A stretch of DNA of 5,276 nt from Actinomycetota bacterium (GTDB taxonomy: Bacteria > Actinomycetota > Actinomycetes > Streptosporangiales > Streptosporangiaceae), in contig PMOU01000254.1 of assembly GCA_003161205.1 (NCBI GenBank), positions 1 to 5,276 of the forward strand, read 5' to 3'. The position numbers were made by a program, and so were the translations under genes. This document shows, piece after piece, positions 1-5,268 of the stretch. Each line of letters opens with the position of its first letter. Position 1 is the first letter of the stretch. The notes beneath the pieces were generated by a model. That model saw only the letters and a program-made list of their open reading frames with translations, did no database searches and was not told the DNA's origin.

Positions 1-1101
1 CGCTCGGTATTCGATGCCGCCGATATCGATGACCAGGTACGGGTGCGCGGCTCGGGGCCCATCGCGTTCGGCAGCTTTACCTTCGACGCATCGTCTGACG
101 AATCCGTGCTGATCATCCCGCGCGTCGTGCTCGGCCGCGACGGCCGAGGCCAGGCATGGCGAACAGTGTTGTCTCGGGGGGACGACCCCCCCAGACCCCC
201 CCGCTTCTGGGGGGACCCATCCCCCCAGACCCCCCTTGGGGGGGACACGTCCCCCCTGACGCCCCAGACCCCGCTGACCTGGCGGGAGGGGAGCCTGCCG
301 GGACCTCGCTGGGAGCAGGCGGTGGCCGAGGCGGTGGCGGCGATCAGGGCCGGCAGCCTGCGCAAGGTGGTGCTCGCCCGGGATCTGTTCGCGACCGCCG
401 CCGAGCCCATCGACGCTCGGGTCCTGCTGCGCAGGCTGGCCTCCCGCTACCCGGATTGCTTCACGTTCGCCTGCGACGGCATGGTGGGCGCTACCCCCGA
501 GTTGCTCGTCCGCCGGGCGGGCCGCCAGGTGAGCGCGCTGGTGCTCGGCGGCACGGCGCCGCGTGGTGGCAACCCGGCGCAGGACGAGGCGCTGGGCTCG
601 GAGCTGCTGACCTCAGCCAAGAACAACGAGGAGCACGCCTACGCGGTCGCCTCGATACGCGACGCGCTCGGGCCGCTGTGCGATGTGCTCGACGTCGAGG
701 GCCGCCCCGGACTGCTGAAGTTCCCGAACCTGCAGCATCTGGGCACCCAGGTCAGCGGAACGCTCGCGGGCACCGGCACGCCGAAATCAGCGCTCGCCCT
801 GGCGGCGGCGGTGCACCCGCCGGCCGCGGTCTGCGGTACCCCGACCGGTGCCGCGCTTGAGCTCATCCGTGAGCTCGAGCACATGGACAGAGAACGCTAC
901 GCCGGGCCGGTGGGCTGGGTCGACGCCGACGGAAACGGTGAGTGGGGTATCGCGTTGCGCTGCGCGCAACTCTCCGGTCGCACTGCCCGCCTGTTCGCCG
1001 GATGCGGCATCGTGGCCGGCTCGGAACCGGCTGCGGAGCTGGCCGAGACCCTGGTGAAGTTCCAGCCCATGCGCGATGCGCTGGAAGACGGTTCCGCATA
1101 A
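1..1101 (+). CDS. Isochorismate synthase, 5'-truncated by window edge
   Basis: Converts chorismate to isochorismate, the entry step to menaquinone or to catechol/salicylate siderophores (EntC/MenF/DhbC family, Mg2+-dependent, cytosolic). The frame is open from base 1 and reads into a typical family N-terminal strand (GSGPIAFGSFTF). The GTG at 43 is therefore probably not the start, and the true start lies left of the window. Visible signatures, by codon: KVVLAR with the presumed general-base Lys (364-366), GATPELLV with the presumed acid Glu (near 499), ALVLGGTAPRG, the SAKNNEEH metal/substrate segment, HLGTQVSGTL, YAGPVGW, GNGEW, ALRCAQL, GCGIVAGSEP and the C-terminal KFQPM. 366 residues are visible; the family is usually about 390-420, and roughly 35 of those seen here come from an in-frame repeat, so perhaps 40-60 N-terminal residues are missing. 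Oddities: the repeat at 176-272, and HPPAAVCG where relatives have HPTPAVxG. The family assignment is firm; menaquinone versus siderophore role cannot be told from this window. Confidence 0.95.
   Translation, partial: RSVFDAADIDDQVRVRGSGPIAFGSFTFDASSDESVLIIPRVVLGRDGRGQAWRTVLSRGDDPPRPPRFWGDPSPQTPLGGDTSPLTPQTPLTWREGSLPGPRWEQAVAEAVAAIRAGSLRKVVLARDLFATAAEPIDARVLLRRLASRYPDCFTFACDGMVGATPELLVRRAGRQVSALVLGGTAPRGGNPAQDEALGSELLTSAKNNEEHAYAVASIRDALGPLCDVLDVEGRPGLLKFPNLQHLGTQVSGTLAGTGTPKSALALAAAVHPPAAVCGTPTGAALELIRELEHMDRERYAGPVGWVDADGNGEWGIALRCAQLSGRTARLFAGCGIVAGSEPAAELAETLVKFQPMRDALEDGSA
176..272. repeat. Three-unit G-run/C-run repeat inserted in the isochorismate synthase ORF
   Basis: Three degenerate units begin at about 176, 209 and 238. 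Each has the form G6-7, AC, 2-5 variable bases, C6-7, then (A/T)GA and a second C-rich run. Each unit can fold: G 176-181 with C 186-191, G 209-214 with C 221-226, and a perfect 8-bp stem 239-246 with 249-256. On the minus strand 186-202 reads as G7-TCT-G7, which fits a four-tract G-quadruplex pattern. The insert keeps the reading frame and encodes a Pro/Gly/Asp-rich linker with a repeated peptide (DPSPQTPLGG then DTSPLTPQTPL). It falls between the N-terminal strands and the chorismate-binding core, where a length change is tolerable. It looks like an interspersed GC-rich element rather than native coding sequence; that is inference. Confidence 0.8.
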
Positions 1102-1189
1102 GGGAACCCTTAATCCGCGGTCGCCCGGCAGGCCGCCAGGGCTTAGTCTCAGATAAGACGAGTATGCCTGGCGAGGGGAAAGTCGGCAG
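1102..1189. other. Intergenic gap between isochorismate synthase and the 87-aa gene
   Basis: This is an 88-base non-coding spacer. It holds a TAGTCT at 1144-1149 that fits a loose TAnnnT -10 box, but no convincing -35 at 17-18 bases upstream. A short dyad (GTCT...AGAC, 1146-1157) is too weak to call an operator or terminator. A GAGGGG at 1173-1178, 11 bases before the ATG at 1190, is a plausible ribosome binding site. The gap leaves it open whether the downstream genes have their own promoter. Confidence 0.5.
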
Positions 1190-1453
1190 ATGAGCGGTAA
1201 CACCGAAGACGCCCTTGACGTTCTCCGCGGAGTATGGAGCGCGCAGGGGCAGACGACCGAGGATGTCGAAGCGGCCTGCGGGAACACCAAGTCCTGCAAG
1301 AGGATGTCGGACGTGGGCTTTGACGGCCTTGCCGCGGAGACCGACGGTGACCTGCAGCTCGCCTGGCGGACTCAGCTAGCTCGCGAGGGCAAGCTCAACC
1401 CGGGTGCAGGCAGCGTGCGGGACCTGGTGCTGCCCCCGGCCGAGGTTCGCTAG
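1190..1453 (+). CDS. Uncharacterised 87-aa soluble protein
   Basis: I do not recognise a family. The protein is 87 residues, hydrophilic, with no signal peptide or membrane segment. The N-terminal third (EDALDVLRGVWSAQGQTTEDVEAA) looks helical and amphipathic. Two cysteines lie six residues apart (C30 and C36, CGNTKSC), too few to propose a metal site alone. The C-terminus (GAGSVRDLVLPPAEVR) looks extended. Support for coding: an ATG start behind GAGGGG at 1173-1178, strongly G/C-biased third positions, and a clean fit between two convincing genes, ending 44 bases before the MoxR gene. That spacing suggests co-transcription with the ATPase/VWA pair. The antisense frames over this stretch lack comparable support. 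Function unknown; the gene itself is probable. Confidence 0.7.
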   Translation: MSGNTEDALDVLRGVWSAQGQTTEDVEAACGNTKSCKRMSDVGFDGLAAETDGDLQLAWRTQLAREGKLNPGAGSVRDLVLPPAEVR

Positions 1454-1483
1454 CGCACGACGCGATCCGTGATCCCGGCGGCG

Positions 1484-1489
1484 AGGAGA
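1484..1489 (+). promoter_or_regulatory. Ribosome binding site deciding the GTG start of the MoxR gene
   Basis: AGGAGA lies 8 bases before the GTG at 1498. It supports that GTG over the out-of-frame GTG at 1469 and over later internal starts that would cut into the N-terminal helix before the Walker A motif. Confidence 0.75.
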
Positions 1490-1497
1490 ACCTGGCA

Positions 1498-2382
1498 GTG
1501 GAGTCCCCTGAGACCGTCGGCAAGCTGACCGAGATCTTGCGGCAGGGCGGATATCTCGCTGACCGCGGCCTGGCCACGGCGATGTTCGTCGCGCTGTCGC
1601 TGAACCGCCCCCTCCTGCTCGAGGGCGAGGTCGGGGTCGGCAAGACCGAGATCGCCAAGGTGATGGCGTCGGTCTTTGACCGGAAACTGATCCGGCTGCA
1701 GTGCTATGAGGGCATTGACACCAACCAGGCGATGTATGAGTGGGACTACGCCCGTCAGATGCTGCACATCAGGGCGCTTTCCGAGCACCAGGCGGCCGAC
1801 GCCGAAGCGGTGGACCAGCTGTTCGGCCCCAAGTTCCTGCTGGAGCGCCCGCTGCTCGAAGCGGTCCGCGCCGGTGACCAGGCGGTCCTGCTCATTGACG
1901 AGATCGACCGGGCCGACGACGAGTTCGAGGCCTTCCTGCTCGAGGTTCTTTCCGACTTCCAGATCAGCATCCCTGAGATCGGCACCATCAAGGCGGAAAG
2001 TCCGCCTCTGGTGGTGCTCACCTCCAACCGCACCAGAGAGCTGCACGACGCGCTGAAACGGCGCTGCCTGTACCACTGGATCGGCTATCCGGCCGCGGAG
2101 CGCGAGGTCGAGATCGTCCTGATCCGGGAGCCTGGCATCTCCGAGACGCTGGCGCGCAAGGTGGTCAGCGCCGTCCAGCGGCTCCGCGAGCTCGACCTGG
2201 CCAAACCGCCCGGGGTGGCCGAGACCATCGACTGGGCCCGCACCCTGGATTTCCTCGGCGAGACGGACCTGGACGTCCGCAACGCGCAGGACACGCTTGG
2301 CGCCGTGGTCAAGGACCGGGACGACCTCGACGTCGTCCGCGACAACCTGCAGGAAATCACCTCCGGTGCCCGGAGTTCCTGA
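1498..2382 (+). CDS. MoxR-family AAA+ ATPase (CoxD-like)
   Basis: A 294-aa AAA+ ATPase of the MoxR group. These proteins use ATP hydrolysis to remodel or help insert cofactors into client proteins, acting with a von Willebrand A partner. Visible motifs: Walker A GEVGVGKT (residues 43-50), Walker B VLLIDEID (130-137), sensor 1 TSN (175-177), a probable arginine-finger segment LKRRC (186-190) followed by the group-typical YHWIGYP, and the sensor-2 region GVAETIDWAR (239-248). Length and motif order match CoxD-like members of about 280-300 aa, and no domain is missing. The GTG start at 1498 has a good ribosome binding site. Its last 17 bases overlap the VWA gene, so the two are almost certainly translationally coupled. 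In carboxidotrophs CoxD helps mature carbon monoxide dehydrogenase; no such enzyme is encoded here, so the client is unknown. Soluble, with no membrane segment. Confidence 0.95.
   Translation: MESPETVGKLTEILRQGGYLADRGLATAMFVALSLNRPLLLEGEVGVGKTEIAKVMASVFDRKLIRLQCYEGIDTNQAMYEWDYARQMLHIRALSEHQAADAEAVDQLFGPKFLLERPLLEAVRAGDQAVLLIDEIDRADDEFEAFLLEVLSDFQISIPEIGTIKAESPPLVVLTSNRTRELHDALKRRCLYHWIGYPAAEREVEIVLIREPGISETLARKVVSAVQRLRELDLAKPPGVAETIDWARTLDFLGETDLDVRNAQDTLGAVVKDRDDLDVVRDNLQEITSGARSS
2351..2356 (+). promoter_or_regulatory. Ribosome binding site inside the MoxR gene deciding the VWA start
   Basis: AGGAAA lies 9 bases before the GTG at 2366, inside the end of the ATPase gene. It favours 2366 as the VWA start over the TTG at 2297, which would add a low-complexity Ser/Thr-rich segment that is only the out-of-frame reading of the ATPase C-terminus. 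Confidence 0.65.
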
Positions 2383-3508
2383 CCCCGGCGGCGCCCCGTT
2401 CATCGGGCTGCTGGTGAACTTCGCCGGTGAGCTGCGCGGCGCCGGGCTGGCCGTGGGGTCCGGTGACGTCCAGGTCTACTGCTCGGCTGCGAGCACGCTG
2501 GATCCAGCCGATCTGGTCGACCTGTACTGGGCCGGGCGGACCACGCTGGTGAACCGGCACGACGACATCGCTACCTACGACGAGGTGTTCCGGCGCTTCT
2601 TCCTTGACGCCGGCGGACCGCAGGAGGACGAGCTGGCGCTGATGCTGCGCGCGTCGGCGCACGCGCAAGGCGCGCTGGCGATTCCTTCCACCGAACCAGG
2701 TGAAGATGACGGCGAAGACGAGGCCTTCCTGGGCTGGATGGCCTCCGACGTTGACGCGCTCAAGCACAAGTCCTTCGCCGCCTGCACGCCGGAGGAACTC
2801 GCGGCCCTGCGCCGGATCATGGCCCGGATCAGGCTGACCCCGCCGCGGCGCCGGACCCGGCGCAGCGCCGCGGCGCGGACCGGGCCTCGTCCGGACCCGC
2901 GGCGGACCGTCCGGGAATCCATGCGGATGCACGGCGAGCCGGCCCGGCTGTACTGGCGGCGCCGGAAGGTCCGGCTGCGGCCGTTGATCCTGATTCTCGA
3001 CATTTCCGGCTCCATGGCCGACTACTCGCGCAACCTGCTGCAGTTCGCGCACTCGGCGAAGCGGTCAGCCGGGCGCGTGGAGGTCTTCTGTTTCGGGACC
3101 CGGTTGACCCGGGTGACCGGGGCGATGGAATGCCGGCGCCCGGACGAGGCACTGGAACGGGCGGCCCGGGCCGCCTTCGACTGGGACGGCGGGACCCGGA
3201 TCGGCGACAGCCTGGACGCCTTCGTCCGCGACTGGGCGCGCCGCGGGCTGTGCCGCGGCGGCGTCGTGGTGATCTGTTCCGACGGCCTGGACCGGGGGGA
3301 TCCCGCCGTGCTGGCCGCGGCGATGGAGCGGCTTTCCCGGCTGAGCCACCGGCTGGTCTGGCTCAATCCGCACAAGGGCGATGATCCCGGTTTCCGGCCG
3401 AGCACGCTCGGCATGATGGTCGCCGCGCCGCATATCGACCTGCTGCTGTCCGGCCACGACCTGAGCAGCCTGGAGAAACTCGCGGCCCTGCTGCCCGGGC
3501 TGAACTAG
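2366..3508 (+). CDS. VWA-domain protein, CoxE-like partner of the MoxR ATPase
   Basis: A 380-aa protein of the CoxE-like von Willebrand A family, the usual partner of MoxR ATPases. The N-terminal half (residues 10-110) is the helical family region (FIGLLVNFAGELRGAGLAVGSGDVQVY). An acidic stretch follows (PGEDDGEDEA, 111-120), then a very basic linker (about 158-204, many Arg). The VWA domain occupies about 206-375. The MIDAS metal site looks intact: DISGS (D212, S214, S216), T277 in DGGTRIGDS and D306 in ICSDG. The family-typical HKGDD, FRPSTLGMM and SGHDL segments close the domain. It overlaps the ATPase gene by 17 bases. It probably serves as the metal-dependent adaptor that links the ATPase to its client; this is known for the family and inferred here. 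No signal peptide or membrane helix. The start could be slightly different, but 2366 has the best ribosome binding site and N-terminal fit. Confidence 0.93.
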   Translation: MPGVPDPGGAPFIGLLVNFAGELRGAGLAVGSGDVQVYCSAASTLDPADLVDLYWAGRTTLVNRHDDIATYDEVFRRFFLDAGGPQEDELALMLRASAHAQGALAIPSTEPGEDDGEDEAFLGWMASDVDALKHKSFAACTPEELAALRRIMARIRLTPPRRRTRRSAAARTGPRPDPRRTVRESMRMHGEPARLYWRRRKVRLRPLILILDISGSMADYSRNLLQFAHSAKRSAGRVEVFCFGTRLTRVTGAMECRRPDEALERAARAAFDWDGGTRIGDSLDAFVRDWARRGLCRGGVVVICSDGLDRGDPAVLAAAMERLSRLSHRLVWLNPHKGDDPGFRPSTLGMMVAAPHIDLLLSGHDLSSLEKLAALLPGLN

Positions 3509-3574
3509 CGGGCTCGGGCTAAATGAGCGGCGGGGACCCTGCTTAACTGGGTATGCCGGTGATATTCGCACGGT

Positions 3575-3580
3575 GAGGAG
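3575..3580 (+). promoter_or_regulatory. Ribosome binding site of the 91-aa gene
   Basis: GAGGAG lies 6 bases before the GTG at 3587 and supports that start. The rest of the 78-base gap (3509-3586) shows a GATATT at 3561-3566 but no -35 at proper spacing, so a promoter is possible but not shown. Confidence 0.7.
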
Positions 3581-3586
3581 TACGCG

Positions 3587-3862
3587 GTGAGGTGGAGTGT
3601 AGGGGTCGAGGCCGAGGGCGACCGCGTCCTGTCCCGTGAGGAGATCGTCGAGCTGGCCGATGCCGTTGCGGTCTACGGCGGCATCGCCACCGGGATCGGC
3701 ACGAACCGGTACGGCGCCCAGCTGATCATCGACGCCGCCAGCCGGGAGGAAGCGATCACCAGAGCATCGGCGGAGTTCGCCGGGGCCGCGGCCAAAGCCG
3801 GCCTGCCGCCCGCCCCCGTGGTCCGGACCGAGGCGATCAGCGAAGCCGAGGACGACTTCTGA
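3587..3862 (+). CDS. Uncharacterised 91-aa protein, predicted ferredoxin-like fold
   Basis: I do not recognise a named family. The sequence alternates in a beta-alpha-beta-beta-alpha-beta order: strand WSVGVEAE (3-10), helix REEIVELADAVAVYGG (17-32), strand ATGIGT (34-39), strand YGAQLIIDA (42-50), helix REEAITRASAEFAGAAAKAGL (53-73), strand PVVRTEAISE (77-87). This is the pattern of small ferredoxin-like domains, many of which dimerise or bind ligands, RNA or partners. That fold is inferred from reading the sequence only. The C-terminus is acidic (EAEDDF). No membrane segment, no cysteines. The GTG start has a strong ribosome binding site. Its TGA shares a base with the ATG of the following GIY-YIG-like gene, so the two are made together and may form a complex. 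Confidence 0.8.
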   Translation: MRWSVGVEAEGDRVLSREEIVELADAVAVYGGIATGIGTNRYGAQLIIDAASREEAITRASAEFAGAAAKAGLPPAPVVRTEAISEAEDDF

Positions 3863-4329
3863 TGATCCGGCTCGGATCGCTGGCCGGCTACCCGTTCGAG
3901 GGACCGCGCGTGCTGGCGGGCTGGACGCCGCCATCGGCCGCGGCCGTGTACGTGATCGCCTACAAGCCCGAGCCGGACACCAAACCGGACAAGTACGCCA
4001 TCATCTACGCGGATCATTCCGCCGACCTGTCGGCGGAGCGGTTTCCCTTTCAGCACCCGCGCGCGCACTGCTGGATCCGGCGGGCCGGATCCAAGTACAA
4101 GGTTTACATCTGCACCTACGAGGTGCCGGGCGGCGGCGAGGCGCACCGCGAGCAGATCACCAGGGAACTGACCGCGATCTACCGCCCGCGCTGCAACACC
4201 CAGCAGTACGACCAGGCGTGGAAGCAGGAGTGGATCGGGACCACCGCCTCCTCCCCCAGCCTGACCAAAGACCCGGCAGGCTCCCAGGTGCCCGGCAGCC
4301 CGGGAAATCCGGCTAAACCGGCGGTCTAG
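3862..4329 (+). CDS. Divergent GIY-YIG-like protein, uncharacterised
   Basis: A 155-aa protein with the outline of a GIY-YIG nuclease domain. There is a first strand VYVI (29-32) in place of GIY, then IIYADHSADLSAER (47-60) in place of YIGxSxxLxxR, then a helix HREQITRELTAIYRP (95-109), and CN (111-112) at the position of the usual final Asn. The Gly of both signature motifs is absent (AVYVI, YADHS). The Leu sits at the usual +7 from Tyr, but the Arg is at +11 instead of +10, so catalysis is doubtful. A hydrophobic central strand (KVYICTYEV, 80-88) fits the fold. The last 28 residues are a Pro/Ser/Gly tail. The ATG at 3862 overlaps the previous stop by one base, with GAGGAC just upstream, indicating coupling. 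The role could be nucleic-acid binding or an inactive nuclease fold. The gene call is firm; the fold is moderate inference. Confidence 0.82.
   Translation: MIRLGSLAGYPFEGPRVLAGWTPPSAAAVYVIAYKPEPDTKPDKYAIIYADHSADLSAERFPFQHPRAHCWIRRAGSKYKVYICTYEVPGGGEAHREQITRELTAIYRPRCNTQQYDQAWKQEWIGTTASSPSLTKDPAGSQVPGSPGNPAKPAV
4072..4093. repeat. Perfect 10-bp inverted repeat with 2-base centre
   Basis: TGGATCCGGC (4072-4081) and GCCGGATCCA (4084-4093) are exact reverse complements around GG. The element lies inside the GIY-YIG-like gene and encodes WIRRAGSK. It could be a protein-binding dyad or an mRNA hairpin; it may also be chance in GC-rich coding DNA. There is no U-tract, so it is not a standard terminator. 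Confidence 0.6.
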
Positions 4330-4332
4330 GGC

Positions 4333-4695
4333 TCACGGCTCGGACCGGAAGCCCACCGCGTCGAGCAGGCGCGAACGGCGCGTTCCCGACGCCGGCCGGG
4401 CCGTTGGCGCCACCTCGGGCCGAGGTGCCGCGGGGGTAACACCGGTCACGATGCCCTCGGCCATCCCGTACAGCAGCGGCAGCGCGCCCGCCACGACGCC
4501 GCCGGTCTCGTTGATGTGCTCCACCCCGGGCCCGATGAGCTCGGCGTGGCCCACGATGGTCCGGACGATCTCCGCGCACTCCTCGAGGTTCCCGGCCACC
4601 CGGGTGAGCAGGCTGCCGACCCAGAACAGGTAGAACGCCAGGCCGGCGATCAGCAGGACGACATCGATGACCGTGAAAACGACCAGCCCCGTCAT
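4333..4695 (-). CDS. Small single-pass membrane protein C (120 aa)
   Basis: Third gene of a minus-strand tricistron; family not recognised. A membrane helix covers about residues 3-27 (FTVIDVVLLIAGLAFYLFWVG), right at the N-terminus with no preceding charges. An Arg follows soon after (LTRVAGN), so the positive-inside rule suggests N-out, tail in the cytoplasm. The tail has a helical part (about 33-85, NLEECAEIVRTIVGH, then GVEHINETGGVVAGALPLLYG) and a Pro/Ala/Arg-rich end (88-120). The ATG at 4695 overlaps the upstream stop by 4 bases (ATGA). GGGAAGG at 4703-4709 (minus strand) is 7 bases upstream. A longer open frame extends to 4944, but its extra part is the out-of-frame reading of the preceding gene, so 4695 is preferred. 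Its stop is 3 bases from the stop of the convergent GIY-YIG-like gene. Confidence 0.82.
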   Translation of the reverse strand: MTGLVVFTVIDVVLLIAGLAFYLFWVGSLLTRVAGNLEECAEIVRTIVGHAELIGPGVEHINETGGVVAGALPLLYGMAEGIVTGVTPAAPRPEVAPTARPASGTRRSRLLDAVGFRSEP

Positions 4696-4982
4696 GAGCG
4701 CACCTTCCCGAGCACACGGCCGAGGAACAGATGGTGTTGCAGGCCCTCGGCGAGGACCGCCTCGACGCCGGTGGCCACCTGCGGGATCAGCACGGTATCC
4801 GCCGTGTTCGCCGCGGCTGCCTTGAGCGTGTCCCTGACCGCGACGACCCGGCGGTCGATGACCTTCACCAGGTAGATGAGCAGGCTCAGCAGGGCCGCTA
4901 CGGCGACCACCACGACAAGGCCGAGAATGTTCGCGATCGTCCACAGGTTGTGTTCGGTCGACGACATGGCCAGCGTATGCAT
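4692..4982 (-). CDS. Small single-pass membrane protein B (96 aa)
   Basis: Second gene of the minus-strand tricistron; family not recognised. A hydrophobic helix spans about residues 16-40 (IANILGLVVVVAVAALLSLLIYLV), followed at once by a basic stretch (KVIDRRVVAVR), which predicts N-out and a cytoplasmic tail. The tail (44-96) reads as one or two amphipathic helices (VRDTLKAAAANTADTVL, VATGVEAVLAEGLQHHLFL). The ATG at 4982 begins 2 bases after the upstream stop. GGGAGGG at 4988-4994 (minus strand), inside the end of the upstream gene, has good 5-base spacing, which favours this start over the internal Met6 (4967). The helix-then-tail plan matches its two neighbours. Confidence 0.85.
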   Translation of the reverse strand: MHTLAMSSTEHNLWTIANILGLVVVVAVAALLSLLIYLVKVIDRRVVAVRDTLKAAAANTADTVLIPQVATGVEAVLAEGLQHHLFLGRVLGKVRS

Positions 4983-4984
4983 CG

Positions 4985-5257
4985 CTACCCTCCCAGCCTG
5001 GCGCGGCCGCGCTGCAGGCCGCCGATGATGATAGTGGCGTGCTCGATCGTCGTGCGCAGCGCGGCGAGCGGCGCGGTGTGCGTGACCGCGTCGGTCAGCG
5101 CGTCGTTGATCTTCGGCGCCTCGTTACCGATCGAGCGGGCGAGCAGCAGGATCGGCACCACGAGCGCCACCACGACCAGGACGATGACGATGCCGATCGT
5201 GTAGCCCACCACCCAGCCCGTCGTGGACGTTCCTGCGGCCAGGACATGCGGTTGCAT
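4985..5257 (-). CDS. Small single-pass membrane protein A (90 aa)
   Basis: First visible gene of the minus-strand tricistron; family not recognised. After an uncharged N-terminus of about 15 residues comes a long membrane helix (about 16-40, VVGYTIGIVIVLVVVALVVPILLL), then ARSIGNEAPK. The basic residues after the helix suggest N-out and tail in the cytoplasm. The tail (43-90) looks helical (INDALTDAV, ALRTTIEHATIIIGGL) and ends in a basic segment QRGRARLGG. No signal-peptidase or lipobox site is evident. The ATG at 5257 has a near-ideal ribosome binding site 5 bases upstream. Only 19 bases lie beyond the start, so the promoter, or any further upstream gene of the operon, is outside the window. 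Confidence 0.87.
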   Translation of the reverse strand: MQPHVLAAGTSTTGWVVGYTIGIVIVLVVVALVVPILLLARSIGNEAPKINDALTDAVTHTAPLAALRTTIEHATIIIGGLQRGRARLGG

Positions 5258-5262
5258 AACGG

Positions 5263-5268
5263 CTCCTT
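5263..5268 (-). promoter_or_regulatory. Strong ribosome binding site of membrane protein A
   Basis: AAGGAG on the minus strand, 5 bases before the ATG at 5257. It is the best match to the 16S anti-SD sequence in the window and fixes the start of the tricistron's first visible gene. Confidence 0.8.

Noticed and set aside
156..860. Long plus-strand frame (234 aa) across the isochorismate synthase gene
   Set aside because: It is the shifted reading of a well-conserved gene; composition is Arg/Gly/Pro-rich as expected for an off-frame in GC-rich DNA, with no domain.
1144..1157. Possible -10 box TAGTCT and short dyad before the 87-aa gene
   Set aside because: No acceptable -35 at standard spacing and only a 4-bp stem; too weak to call as promoter or operator.
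1450..2403. 317-aa minus-strand frame opposite the MoxR gene
   Set aside because: The plus strand carries unmistakable AAA+ motifs; the antisense protein has no recognisable domain and is the mirror of codon bias.
3543..3566. Possible promoter TTAACT ... GATATT before the 91-aa gene
   Set aside because: The spacer is only 12 bases, too short for a standard sigma-70-type promoter, and the -10 lacks the leading T.
3065..3934. 289-aa minus-strand frame spanning the VWA gene, the gap and the 91-aa gene
   Set aside because: It covers two well-supported plus-strand genes and has low-complexity composition with no ribosome binding site or motif support noted.
4307..4325. CCGG-CTAAA-CCGG as a terminator between the convergent genes
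   Set aside because: Only a 4-bp stem of self-complementary CCGG and no T-tract on either side.
4313..4717. 134-aa minus-strand frame overlapping membrane protein C
   Set aside because: Arg/Gly-rich off-frame reading; the 120-aa frame with an N-terminal membrane helix and ATGA coupling is the better choice.
4731..5204. 157-aa plus-strand frame opposite the membrane-protein operon
   Set aside because: Charged, low-complexity product without motifs; the minus strand gives three proteins with clear membrane helices, good ribosome sites and coupled junctions.
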